DNA of 16,399 nucleotides. Source: an uncultured Candidatus Saccharibacteria bacterium. Lineage in GTDB: Bacteria > Patescibacteriota > Saccharimonadia > Saccharimonadales > Saccharimonadaceae. The stretch is taken from assembly GCA_937935245.1 (NCBI GenBank), contig CALGXX010000002.1, forward strand, positions 1-16,399, in the 5' to 3' direction. The notes under the pieces were generated by a model. That model did not search any database, was not told the DNA's origin, and worked only from the letters and a program-made list of their open reading frames with translations. Each line of letters starts with the position of its first letter. The stretch's first letter is position 1. Below, in pieces: positions 1 through 6,840 of this stretch. Made by a program: the position numbers and the translations under genes.

Positions 1-912
1 GCCCGTAAGGAGGTTTTGGTTGAGCATGGTTTTCGTCTTCCGAGCGCGTTGGACAATCGCCCACTTCGATTTGATGAGTTCAATCAACATATTCATCAGG
101 CAATTTACGTTTCTGCTACGCCAGGAGATTATGAACTTTCTCACTCGCCAAAGCCAGCTGAGCAGCTTATTCGACCGACTGGGTTGCTTGATCCGCCGAT
201 TGAAGTTCGACCGACCGACGGGCAGGTTGATGATTTGATGGAGGAAATTCGCCAGACGATTGCGAAAGGTCATCGCGTGTTGGTGACGACATTAACCAAG
301 CGAATGGCGGAGGACTTGAGTGCTTATTTGACGGAAAACGGCGTGAGGACGGCGTATTTGCATAGCGAAATTGATACGCTGGAGCGTGGCGATATTCTGA
401 AAGATTTGCGACTTGGAACGTATGATGTGCTAGTTGGAATTAATCTGTTGCGCGAAGGTCTGGACCTTCCGGAGGTCAGTTTGGTGGCAATTATGGACGC
501 CGACAAGGAAGGTTTCTTGCGCAGTGAGCAGGCACTAATTCAGACGATTGGACGAGCGGCGCGGCACGTTGATGGGCGAGTTATTATGTACGGCGACAAT
601 GTTACGGATAGCATGCGTCGAGCAATTGACGAAACAAATCGACGTCGGGCGATTCAGCAAAAATATAACGAAGAACACAATATTACACCGCAAACTATTC
701 AGAAGAAAATTGACGACGGTTTGCGCTCGATTATTCCGCAAAAAGAATCTGATAAAAAGCCAAAGCTTAACCTGAAGAAAATTCCAAAAGACGAATATCC
801 GGCTTTGATTAAAGACCTGACGGCTCAAATGGAATTGCATAGCGCTAATTTGGAATTTGAAAAAGCGGCAGAACTGCGTGATTTAATTGCAGAAATTCGT
901 CATACGATGTAG
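1..912 (+). CDS. uvrB: UvrABC excinuclease subunit B, C-terminal part (5' truncated by window edge)
   Basis: This is the DNA damage recognition helicase-like subunit of nucleotide excision repair, which receives DNA from UvrA and positions UvrC. The reading frame is open from base 1, so the first ATG-like start at base 16 is internal. The 303 visible residues begin with the family signature RKE-LVEHGFRLPSALDNRPL. Helicase domain 2 follows: YVSATPGDYEL, a strand RVLVTTLTKRMAEDL, the GINLLREGLDLPEV segment, and motif VI QTIGRAARH near visible residue 181. The last ~35 residues form the UVR coiled-coil motif (NLEFEKAAELRD) that contacts UvrC. It stops at TAG, 30 bases before the next gene. The N-terminal Walker A half lies outside the window. 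Identification is secure. Confidence 0.97.
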   Translation, partial: ARKEVLVEHGFRLPSALDNRPLRFDEFNQHIHQAIYVSATPGDYELSHSPKPAEQLIRPTGLLDPPIEVRPTDGQVDDLMEEIRQTIAKGHRVLVTTLTKRMAEDLSAYLTENGVRTAYLHSEIDTLERGDILKDLRLGTYDVLVGINLLREGLDLPEVSLVAIMDADKEGFLRSEQALIQTIGRAARHVDGRVIMYGDNVTDSMRRAIDETNRRRAIQQKYNEEHNITPQTIQKKIDDGLRSIIPQKESDKKPKLNLKKIPKDEYPALIKDLTAQMELHSANLEFEKAAELRDLIAEIRHTM

Positions 913-915
913 AAT
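887..915 (+). promoter_or_regulatory. possible promoter for the 943 membrane-protein gene
   Basis: A TAGAAT box (5/6 to consensus) at 910-915 overlaps the uvrB stop codon. It lies 17 bases after a weak -35, TTGCAG, at 887-892. Transcription would start near 922 and leave a short leader carrying the Shine-Dalgarno at 933-938. Read-through from uvrB is an equally good explanation. Confidence 0.3.
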
Positions 916-942
916 AAAAATATTATTAGATTAGGAGGGATT

Positions 943-1734
943 ATGGCAACAAAAGAACAACCACAGCCAACAAACGTCGCGCAACCAGAAATGCCGATGC
1001 AACCAAATGCTTACCAAGCATATCCACAATACGCATATGAAGATCCGAACAAGGGCAAAGCAAAGATGCTAACCTTGGAATACGCTTTGGCAATGGGCTC
1101 AGCGATTATTTCAATTATGTTGCTGATTGACATCATAACCAAGGTGTTTGGTTTGTGGACGAATTCAACATCAATGTTATTAAGAAGTGTTGGCGGATTT
1201 TTCGCACCATCGATGGTAACTCAGGGAACGGGAATTGTTGCAGCGTCAGTATTTGCTGTGCTTTTGGCTGTATTGTCACTAGTTCTATTCTCTCGCGTAT
1301 CAAAAGCCGTTCCGGAGCGTGAAGGTTACACAAAGCGAACAGCTTACAAATTAGTAACTTACGGCGGTTTGGCTGCTTTGATTATTCCAGCCGTTGACTT
1401 GGTCGCTCGATTAGTAAGCATTTTGATCAACTCATTGCTATTTATCGGCGTTGGTGACGGTGGTGAATTCTATAAGAGCTTGTACTTGGGCGAATTCTTG
1501 CCATACGCATTAGCTCTTGCAATTGTTGCTACTAGCGCTTACTTCATTTGCCAAATTGTCAAGGGGCGCAACATGTCAAAGGCTTTGTCTTTGATGTTGA
1601 TTGTGGCTTCTTCTGTCGTACTATTGACTGGCGCTATCACAATCGCCGTTAAAGCACACGACACGGGCAGCTCAGCAAAGACTATTCCATCAGACTACAG
1701 TCGCTACAAGAACTACCAAGATTACTCAATGTAA
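943..1734 (+). CDS. multi-pass membrane protein with Pro/Gln/Tyr-rich N-terminus, function unknown
   Basis: A 263-residue protein. Residues 1-40 are hydrophilic and rich in Pro, Gln, Ala and Tyr. Predicted membrane segments follow at about 48-70, 97-117, 137-170 (long; one or two passes), 186-206 and 213-236, then a polar Tyr-rich tail. There is no signal peptide ahead of the soluble N-terminus. The start is well supported by AGGAGG at 933-938, four bases before ATG, the strongest ribosome binding site in the window. Codons often end in C or A (AAC, GCA, CCA), unlike neighbouring genes, which could reflect high expression. It ends just before an intrinsic terminator. The overall look resembles small CPR membrane families of the DUF5671 kind, but that is only an impression and no function is assigned. 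Confidence 0.85.
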   Translation: MATKEQPQPTNVAQPEMPMQPNAYQAYPQYAYEDPNKGKAKMLTLEYALAMGSAIISIMLLIDIITKVFGLWTNSTSMLLRSVGGFFAPSMVTQGTGIVAASVFAVLLAVLSLVLFSRVSKAVPEREGYTKRTAYKLVTYGGLAALIIPAVDLVARLVSILINSLLFIGVGDGGEFYKSLYLGEFLPYALALAIVATSAYFICQIVKGRNMSKALSLMLIVASSVVLLTGAITIAVKAHDTGSSAKTIPSDYSRYKNYQDYSM

Positions 1735-1753
1735 TAAAACTTGGAAAAATAAA

Positions 1754-1782
1754 GTCGCTCACTTTGATGGGCGGCTTTTTTT
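1754..1782 (+). terminator. Rho-independent terminator after the 943 gene
   Basis: The arms GTCGCTCA (1754-1761) and TGGGCGGC (1768-1775) form an 8-bp stem including two G-T wobbles, with loop CTTTGA. Seven T residues follow (1776-1782). It lies 20 bases after the stop codon of the membrane-protein gene and just before the gatC promoter. Confidence 0.85.
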
Positions 1783-1793
1783 AGTGGTATAAT
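1764..1793 (+). promoter_or_regulatory. gatCAB operon promoter, predicted leaderless start
   Basis: A perfect TATAAT at 1788-1793 is preceded by TGG, giving an extended -10 (TGn). A fair -35, TTGATG, sits at 1764-1769 with an 18-base spacer and lies inside the terminator hairpin. Only six bases separate the -10 box from the gatC ATG at 1800, so the transcript should begin at or beside that ATG. Confidence 0.8.
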
Positions 1794-1799
1794 ATTGAT

Positions 1800-2087
1800 A
1801 TGATAACTATTTCTACCAGCGATATTCAGCACTTGGCGAGTTTGAGTAGTCTGGCATTGACTGATGACGAAACCGACGGACTGCGCCAAGATTTGGAAAA
1901 TATAATTGGCTATATTGAGCAGTTGGGTGAGCTTGACGTGTCGGGTGTTGAGCCGACTTATCAAGTTACAGGACTGAGCAATGTTTGGCGCGAAGATGAA
2001 GTTCAGGCGGGGATTCCCGTTGAAAAGTTGCTTGATTTGGCGCCAGAAAAACAGAATAACCAAGTGAAAGTTCCGCAGGTATTGTAA
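1800..2087 (+). CDS. gatC: Asp-tRNA(Asn)/Glu-tRNA(Gln) amidotransferase subunit C
   Basis: A 95-residue subunit of the GatCAB transamidosome, which converts Glu-tRNA(Gln) (and/or Asp-tRNA(Asn)) to the correctly amidated form. GatC wraps around the GatA-GatB interface and stabilises it. The sequence shows the family pattern: an N-terminal helix I-(x)-HLASLSSLALTDDE, then LENIIGYIEQLGELDVSGVEPTY and the WREDEV tail. Length is typical (about 95-100). There is no Shine-Dalgarno; the ATG lies six bases after a TATAAT box, so translation is probably leaderless. Its stop TAA shares one base with the gatA ATG (TAATG), indicating coupled translation. Confidence 0.95.
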   Translation: MITISTSDIQHLASLSSLALTDDETDGLRQDLENIIGYIEQLGELDVSGVEPTYQVTGLSNVWREDEVQAGIPVEKLLDLAPEKQNNQVKVPQVL

Positions 2088-3457
2088 TGAGTAAGATTAG
2101 TGATTTTATCGGCAAGAGCGCGGTCGAGAACGTAAAAGAAGCGTTGCGACGAGCGCGTGAAATTGAGGAATATAATGCGCTGCTTAGCTTGACGGAAGAG
2201 CGTGCGCTGGAGCGTGCAGCCAAGGTTGATGCTGGCGAGATTTCTGGACGATTGGCGGGCGTGCCATTTGTTGTGAAGGATAATTTTTTGGCGTTTGGTG
2301 CGCCGACGACTGCCGCTTCAAAAATGCTAGAAAACTTTAATGCGCCACTACAGGCGACGGCTGTTGAGAAATTGGAAGCGGAAGGTGCGATTTGTATTGG
2401 TAAGGCCAACTTGGATGCTTTTGCGCACGGCGGTTCGACTGAAAACTCGGCATTTGGCCCAACGAAGAACGCTGCGGATGAAACGCGAGTTGCTGGTGGA
2501 TCATCTGGTGGATCGGCGGTAGTTACGGCGCTCGACGTGGTTCCGTTTGCGCTTGGTACAGACACCGGTGGTTCGATTCGTCAGCCAGCCAGCTTTAACG
2601 GAGTGGTTGGAATTAAGCCAACTTACGGAGCGGTTAGTCGTTATGGCGTAGTGGCGATGGCGTCAAGCACGGACACAATTGGCTGTTTCGCTACGAATGC
2701 TGAAGATGCTGATTTGGTGATGGAAATTATGGCTGGTCGCGATGATAAAGATATGACGACTTTGCCTGATTTTTGGAATAATCAGCCAGAATTTGCAAAG
2801 AAAAAAATAGGTCTAGTCAAGCAGTGTATGACTGATGACGTGGACGCGGAAGTTCGCCAAAAAACGCTTGATTATGCGGAGAAATTGAAGCAGCTTGGCT
2901 ACGAAATTGAAGAAGTGGATTTGAGTATGATGCAACATTCTCTGGCGATGTATTACATAATTGTGCCGGCGGAATTGTCCTCGAATTTGGCGCGATATGA
3001 CGGTGTGCGATATGGTCATCGAGCGGCGGAAGTAAAGACTTTGGCGGAACTTTACGGTCGCAGTCGAAATGAAGGTTTCATGACCGAAAATAAGCGACGA
3101 ATTATGATAGGAAGTTTCGTATTGTCAAGCGGATTCTTTGACGCTTACTACATGCAGGCTCAAAAAGCCAGGACGTTGTTGATTGACGAATTTAAGAAGC
3201 TATTTACCGAATATGACGCGCTATTGATGCCGGTTGCGCCGACTCCTGCGTTTAAGATTGGGGAGAATGCTAGCGATCCGATAAAAATGTATTTGGCGGA
3301 CATTATGACTGTGCCGGCAAGTTTGGCTGGACTTCCTGCAGTTGCCGCGCCAGCTGGAAATAGCGATAAAGGATTGCCAATTGGCGTTCAACTTATCGGC
3401 GATTACAAGTCGGACAAGAACTTGCTGAAGCTGGTTTCGGAAGTGGAGAAGATTTGA
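2087..3457 (+). CDS. gatA: Asp/Glu-tRNA amidotransferase subunit A (amidase)
   Basis: The glutaminase subunit of GatCAB, 456 residues. It releases ammonia from glutamine and channels it to GatB. The amidase-signature Ser-cisSer-Lys triad is intact: Lys64 in FVVKDNF, Ser139 in AGGSSGGSA, and Ser163 in TDTGGSIRQPA. Residue spacing matches the S. aureus enzyme (K79/S154/S178) shifted by 15. The C-terminal part keeps the PVAPTPAFKIGE and GLPAVAAPAG segments. It is slightly shorter than many GatA proteins (~480-490), mostly at the ends. ATG overlaps the gatC stop, and the TGA stop overlaps the next start (TGATG). A true TGA stop here supports the standard bacterial code. Confidence 0.97.
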   Translation: MSKISDFIGKSAVENVKEALRRAREIEEYNALLSLTEERALERAAKVDAGEISGRLAGVPFVVKDNFLAFGAPTTAASKMLENFNAPLQATAVEKLEAEGAICIGKANLDAFAHGGSTENSAFGPTKNAADETRVAGGSSGGSAVVTALDVVPFALGTDTGGSIRQPASFNGVVGIKPTYGAVSRYGVVAMASSTDTIGCFATNAEDADLVMEIMAGRDDKDMTTLPDFWNNQPEFAKKKIGLVKQCMTDDVDAEVRQKTLDYAEKLKQLGYEIEEVDLSMMQHSLAMYYIIVPAELSSNLARYDGVRYGHRAAEVKTLAELYGRSRNEGFMTENKRRIMIGSFVLSSGFFDAYYMQAQKARTLLIDEFKKLFTEYDALLMPVAPTPAFKIGENASDPIKMYLADIMTVPASLAGLPAVAAPAGNSDKGLPIGVQLIGDYKSDKNLLKLVSEVEKI

Positions 3458-3876
3458 TGGACGGATTGATGGTTGCGATAGTTGTTGCGGCGTTGATTAT
3501 CGGCGCCTTGCTGATGATTTTCATTCAATTGACTTCTCGTGGTCGCGGTCAAATTGACAAGGAAATGTATCAGAGGGTTTGGCGGCAAATTTTGCGCAAT
3601 GTCGAAACCAGAAAATCAGAAAGTATGCAGATGGCGATAATGAAGGCGGACAAGTTGCTGGACAAAGCTATGCGCGACTGCGGCGTGGCTGGCGAAACGA
3701 TGGGCGAACGTATGAAATCTCGCAAGGGATATTGGAGCGATGAAAATGGGCTTTGGGCGGCGCATAAATTGCGTAATCAAATTGCCCACGAAACCAACGT
3801 AACGGTAACGGCGCAGAGTTTTCGTCGAGCTATGGCGAGTTTTGAACAGGCATTAAAAGATTTGGGAGCATTATAA
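3457..3876 (+). CDS. membrane-anchored HEPN-like protein within the gat operon
   Basis: A 139-residue protein not part of canonical GatCAB. Residues 4-24 form one transmembrane helix, followed by a basic stretch (SRGRGQ) and a helical soluble domain. Near the C-terminus lies AAHKLRNQIAHE. Arg106-Asn107-x3-His111 fits the R-(N/H/D)-x(3-5)-H catalytic signature of HEPN nucleases, and the preceding ADKLLDKAMRDCG helix and following SFRRAMASFEQAL helix fit a HEPN-type four-helix bundle. That assignment is by motif only. A TTG at 3454 also reads in frame, but ATG 3457 has GGAG at 3445-3448 eight bases upstream and the one-base overlap with gatA typical of this operon. Its stop overlaps the gatB ATG. 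RNase activity and any link to tRNA amidation are speculative; it may simply be a structural HEPN. Confidence 0.8.
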   Translation: MDGLMVAIVVAALIIGALLMIFIQLTSRGRGQIDKEMYQRVWRQILRNVETRKSESMQMAIMKADKLLDKAMRDCGVAGETMGERMKSRKGYWSDENGLWAAHKLRNQIAHETNVTVTAQSFRRAMASFEQALKDLGAL

Positions 3877-5324
3877 TGAGTGTATATGACGATTATGAAA
3901 TGACAATTGGTATCGAATGCCACGTTCAGCTGGCGACGAAAACCAAGCTATTTAGCCCGGCCGATAATGACGCTCGCGATGCTGAGCCGAATAGCAAGAC
4001 GCATCAGATTGACTTTGGTTTGCCGGGGATGTTGCCAGTTTTGAACAAGCACGCTGTTGAGTTAGCGGTTCGCGCTGGAAAAGCTTTGAATTCGCCGATT
4101 GCGCACGTTAGCCGATTTGATCGAAAGCATTATTTTTATCCAGATTTACCAAAGGGCTATCAGACTTCGCAGATGTATAATCCGATTATTTTGGCTGGAT
4201 ATGTCGATGCGCCGCTGGAAGACGGCTCTTTGAAACGTGTGCGAATTGACCACGCTCACATGGAGGAAGATGCTGGTAAATTGACGCACCACGATGGCTA
4301 TTCGTTGGTCGATCTTAACCGCGCTGGCACGCCGCTGATTGAGATTGTTTCTGAGCCAGATATGCATTCGGCTGAGGAGGCTAAAGCTTACGTTTCGGAA
4401 CTTCATAAATTGATGGTTTACGCGGGTGTGACTTATGGCAATTTGTATCACGGAAATATGCGATTTGACGTTAATATTTCGGTGGCGAAAAAGGACGCAA
4501 CAGAGCTTGGGAAGCGCGCTGAAATTAAAAATCTCAATTCCTTCCGCAGTGTTGAAAGGGCTGCTGAGTACGAGTTCAAGCGCCAAGTCGATATCTTGGA
4601 GCGTGGCGAAGAAGTTGTTCAGGAGACCAGAGGTTGGAATGATGACAAGCAGATAACTATTTCTCAGAGGTCAAAGGAAGACGCGCAGGATTATCGCTAT
4701 ATGCCAGATCCAGATATTCCGCCAGTTGTGTTGACTGACGAGGTGATTACTGAAATTCAGTCCAAGGTGCCGATGCTTCCGGGTGAATATAGGGAAAAAT
4801 GGAGTGTGCTGAATTTGGACAAATCTGTTATCAATTCGCTTTTGTCTAATCAGGATTATGCCCAGATTACATTGGAAGTTCAGGAAAAGTCGGGCGAGGC
4901 TTCCGCTAAGCGAGTCGCACATTGGTTTGCGAGCGCATTGACAACTTCCGATGAAGATGACGCGCAAACGGATAATGAATCTACGCGCGTGGCGGTTGAC
5001 GATTTGATAGAATTAGCGGAAATGACAGAGAAATCTGAAGTTTCCAGCACGAACGCGAAGGAGCTATTTAATGAGCTTTTGGCTGGCGCAAAAAATCCGC
5101 GCAAGCTTGCCGAAGAGAAGAATTTGTTGCAGGTTTCTGATGAATCGGCGATTGCTGCAATCGTTGACGAGGTTTTGAATGATCCAGCTTCGGCGGCTTC
5201 GATTGCTGACATTAAGGCTGGAAAAGATAAGGCTATCGGCTATTTGGTCGGGCAAGTTATGAAGAAGTCTAAGGGTCAAGCCAACCCAAGCCTTGCGCAA
5301 AAACTGATTCGCGAGAAACTTTAG
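3876..5324 (+). CDS. gatB: Asp/Glu-tRNA amidotransferase subunit B
   Basis: The kinase/transamidase subunit of GatCAB, 482 residues. It phosphorylates the tRNA-bound Glu/Asp and uses ammonia from GatA. Visible signatures are TIGIECHVQLAT at the N-terminus, HYFYPDLPKGYQTSQ, the acidic MEEDAGKLTH and VDLNRAGTPLIEIVSEPD segments, and EIKNLNSFRSVERA-EYE. The C-terminal third is the YqeY-like helical tail that binds the tRNA elbow, ending in GQVMKKSKGQANPSLAQKLIREKL. An acidic insertion (SDEDDAQTDNES) sits between the two domains. ATG overlaps the preceding stop (TAATG), and GGGAG at 3864-3868 provides a ribosome binding site seven bases upstream. Confidence 0.97.
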   Translation: MSVYDDYEMTIGIECHVQLATKTKLFSPADNDARDAEPNSKTHQIDFGLPGMLPVLNKHAVELAVRAGKALNSPIAHVSRFDRKHYFYPDLPKGYQTSQMYNPIILAGYVDAPLEDGSLKRVRIDHAHMEEDAGKLTHHDGYSLVDLNRAGTPLIEIVSEPDMHSAEEAKAYVSELHKLMVYAGVTYGNLYHGNMRFDVNISVAKKDATELGKRAEIKNLNSFRSVERAAEYEFKRQVDILERGEEVVQETRGWNDDKQITISQRSKEDAQDYRYMPDPDIPPVVLTDEVITEIQSKVPMLPGEYREKWSVLNLDKSVINSLLSNQDYAQITLEVQEKSGEASAKRVAHWFASALTTSDEDDAQTDNESTRVAVDDLIELAEMTEKSEVSSTNAKELFNELLAGAKNPRKLAEEKNLLQVSDESAIAAIVDEVLNDPASAASIADIKAGKDKAIGYLVGQVMKKSKGQANPSLAQKLIREKL

Positions 5325-5359
5325 AATTGCTGAAAATAATAGGGAATAGGAGCTGAAAT

Positions 5360-6253
5360 ATGAGAAAACCAACTAAAGCTATCATCGCCGCTGCCGGTTT
5401 TGGTACGCGATTTTTGCCGCAAACCAAAGCTATGCCAAAGGAAATGTTGCCGCTGATTGATAAGCCGATTATTCAATACGTCGTCGAGGAATTGGTTGAG
5501 GCTGGCATTAAAGATATCATTATTATCGGTAGCGCGAATAAGCGAGCAATCGAGGATCATTTTGACGAGCCGAATGAAGAGCTTTTGGCTAATTTGCGCG
5601 CTGGCGGTCCTAAAAAACAACCGTTCATTGACGCGGTGCAGAATCTGGCTGATATGGCGAACTTTATTTATATTCGCCAAAAAGGTCCGTACGGCAACGC
5701 GACGCCTTTGGCTTGTGCTTCGCATTTGATCCATCATGACGAACCTGTGATCTACACGTTTGCGGACGACTTTATTGCGGCTAGTCCAAGTCGTTTCAAT
5801 CAGATGATTGAGGCGTCAGAAAGTCTAGACGGAGCGGTTCTGTCGTGTAAGAAAATCACCGATGATGCGGAGTTTGATCGTTATGGAGTCGTCAACGGTC
5901 AAGTAGTGAAAGACGGCGTTATAAAAATGACGAATATCGTTGAAAAGCCGGGCAAGGAGAACGCGCCGTCAGATTTGGCGAGCGTCAGTAGCTATTTACT
6001 TCCAGGTGAAATTTTCGGCTATCTAGACAAAGCCAGGAAAGAATTTGATGGCAATGGTGAATTTACAATCCAGCCAATTATGCAACAAATGATTGACGAC
6101 GGATTTGATTTTTACGGCGTGGAGATTACGAACGGCACTTATTATGATACTGGCGACAAATTGGAATATCTAAAAACGGTAATCGACTTTGGGCTGCGCG
6201 ATCCTAACTTCGGCGATAAATTGCGCGCTCATCTGGCGGATCGCCTAAAATAA
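5360..6253 (+). CDS. galU: UTP--glucose-1-phosphate uridylyltransferase
   Basis: A 297-residue nucleotidyltransferase making UDP-glucose from UTP and glucose-1-phosphate for cell-surface glycans. The N-terminal nucleotide-binding signature AAAGFGTRFLPQTKAMPKEM (residues 10-29) is intact. It is followed by DKPIIQYVVEELVEAGI, a FADDFI metal-site segment, IVEKPGKENAPSDLAS, and the C-terminal GEFTIQPIMQQMIDDG and YDTGDKLEYLKT motifs. Length is normal for bacterial GalU. The start is supported by AGGAG at 5348-5352, seven bases before ATG. It lies 35 bases after gatB with no clear terminator between, so it may be co-transcribed. The next gene's -10 box overlaps the region just past its stop. Confidence 0.95.
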   Translation: MRKPTKAIIAAAGFGTRFLPQTKAMPKEMLPLIDKPIIQYVVEELVEAGIKDIIIIGSANKRAIEDHFDEPNEELLANLRAGGPKKQPFIDAVQNLADMANFIYIRQKGPYGNATPLACASHLIHHDEPVIYTFADDFIAASPSRFNQMIEASESLDGAVLSCKKITDDAEFDRYGVVNGQVVKDGVIKMTNIVEKPGKENAPSDLASVSSYLLPGEIFGYLDKARKEFDGNGEFTIQPIMQQMIDDGFDFYGVEITNGTYYDTGDKLEYLKTVIDFGLRDPNFGDKLRAHLADRLK

Positions 6254-6255
6254 TG

Positions 6256-6261
6256 TATAAT
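6256..6261 (+). promoter_or_regulatory. -10 box for the 6269 gene, predicted leaderless start
   Basis: A perfect TATAAT begins three bases after the galU stop codon, seven bases before ATG 6269. No Shine-Dalgarno precedes that ATG and no convincing -35 was found. The spacing repeats that of the other operon-first genes in the window. Confidence 0.6.
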
Positions 6262-6268
6262 GAATAGC

Positions 6269-6556
6269 ATGAACGGATTGCTTATTATATTAGTGATTTT
6301 GATGGTGATTTTTGTCATCATGATGATCGCTATGACAATTTCTATCATCAAATTAACGCGTCAAATTCGCCAAACCCAGCAGAACGTGGAGGTAATAAGT
6401 CAGCGAATTGCTAACTTAAACGGAATCGTAAGTACGGTTTCAATTGGCGTGGAACTAGCCAAAAGCTTCGCTTCAAAGAGCGGATTTTTCTCGAAATTTT
6501 TCTCAAAGAAGAAGGTAAAAAAGAGTGAAAAAGTCAGCCAAAGAACAACCAAATAA
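6269..6556 (+). CDS. small single-pass membrane protein, function unknown
   Basis: A 95-residue protein with a very hydrophobic N-terminal helix at 4-28. A predicted coiled-coil or amphipathic helix follows (KLTRQIRQTQQNVEVISQRIANLNGIV), then a strongly basic tail (FFSKFFSKKKVKKSEK). An upstream in-frame ATG at 6260 lies inside the TATAAT box and would fall before the predicted transcription start, so 6269 is preferred. The layout resembles DUF948-type membrane proteins, but no family is claimed. The last 32 bases overlap the next gene in another frame. The pair probably acts at the membrane together; this is inferred from overlap and topology only. Confidence 0.65.
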   Translation: MNGLLIILVILMVIFVIMMIAMTISIIKLTRQIRQTQQNVEVISQRIANLNGIVSTVSIGVELAKSFASKSGFFSKFFSKKKVKKSEKVSQRTTK

Positions 6557-6821
6557 GTTGGCAAAGAAAATTGTTCGTGATAATGAAAACGACGCTCGTC
6601 GGGCGATTTTGGAGGATTTGTTTTTTGATTTTCATAAATCTCGCCACCAGGTCTACTGGGTGAATTTTGTTCGCGGAATTTTCTTTGGCCTTGGAAGTGC
6701 TTTGGGCGCGACATTATTGATTGCGATATTGATTTGGATTTTGGGGCAATTTGCCGACATTTTCCCGCCGTTGGCTGATTTTATCAACCACTTGATTGAG
6801 ACAATGCAACGTCGTCAATAG
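6525..6821 (+). CDS. small membrane protein, possibly DUF5665 family
   Basis: A 98-residue protein. A basic N-terminus (residues 1-27) and a segment DLFFDFHKSRHQVYW lead into a long hydrophobic region at 46-76 (NFVRGIFFGLGSALGATLLIAIL...), then an amphipathic C-terminal helix (ADIFPPLADFINHLIETM). The Gly-rich FVRGIFFGLGSALGATL stretch resembles DUF5665 proteins as I recall them; this is unconfirmed. The start is GTG, supported by AAGGT at 6512-6516, eight bases upstream and inside the preceding gene. The 32-base overlap indicates translational coupling. It ends 19 bases before the dnaE ATG. Function unknown. Confidence 0.7.
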   Translation: MKKSAKEQPNKLAKKIVRDNENDARRAILEDLFFDFHKSRHQVYWVNFVRGIFFGLGSALGATLLIAILIWILGQFADIFPPLADFINHLIETMQRRQ

Positions 6822-6826
6822 CGTGC

Positions 6827-6832
6827 TATAAT
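6827..6832 (+). promoter_or_regulatory. dnaE extended -10 promoter, predicted leaderless or nearly so
   Basis: TATAAT is preceded by TGC, making a TGn extended -10. No convincing -35 is present at the usual distance. Eight bases separate the box from ATG 6841, and no Shine-Dalgarno fits in between. Confidence 0.7.
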
Positions 6833-6840
6833 TGTTATTA

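Noticed and set aside
1966..2565. 199-codon minus-strand ORF antisense to gatC/gatA
   Set aside because: It is a shadow of the strongly conserved gatA frame; its Ser/Ala-rich composition follows from the opposite strand and there is no start signal.
6832..6840. Upstream in-frame TTG start for dnaE
   Set aside because: It begins inside the TATAAT box and upstream of any plausible transcript start; ATG 6841 is nine bases later and gives a normal N-terminus.
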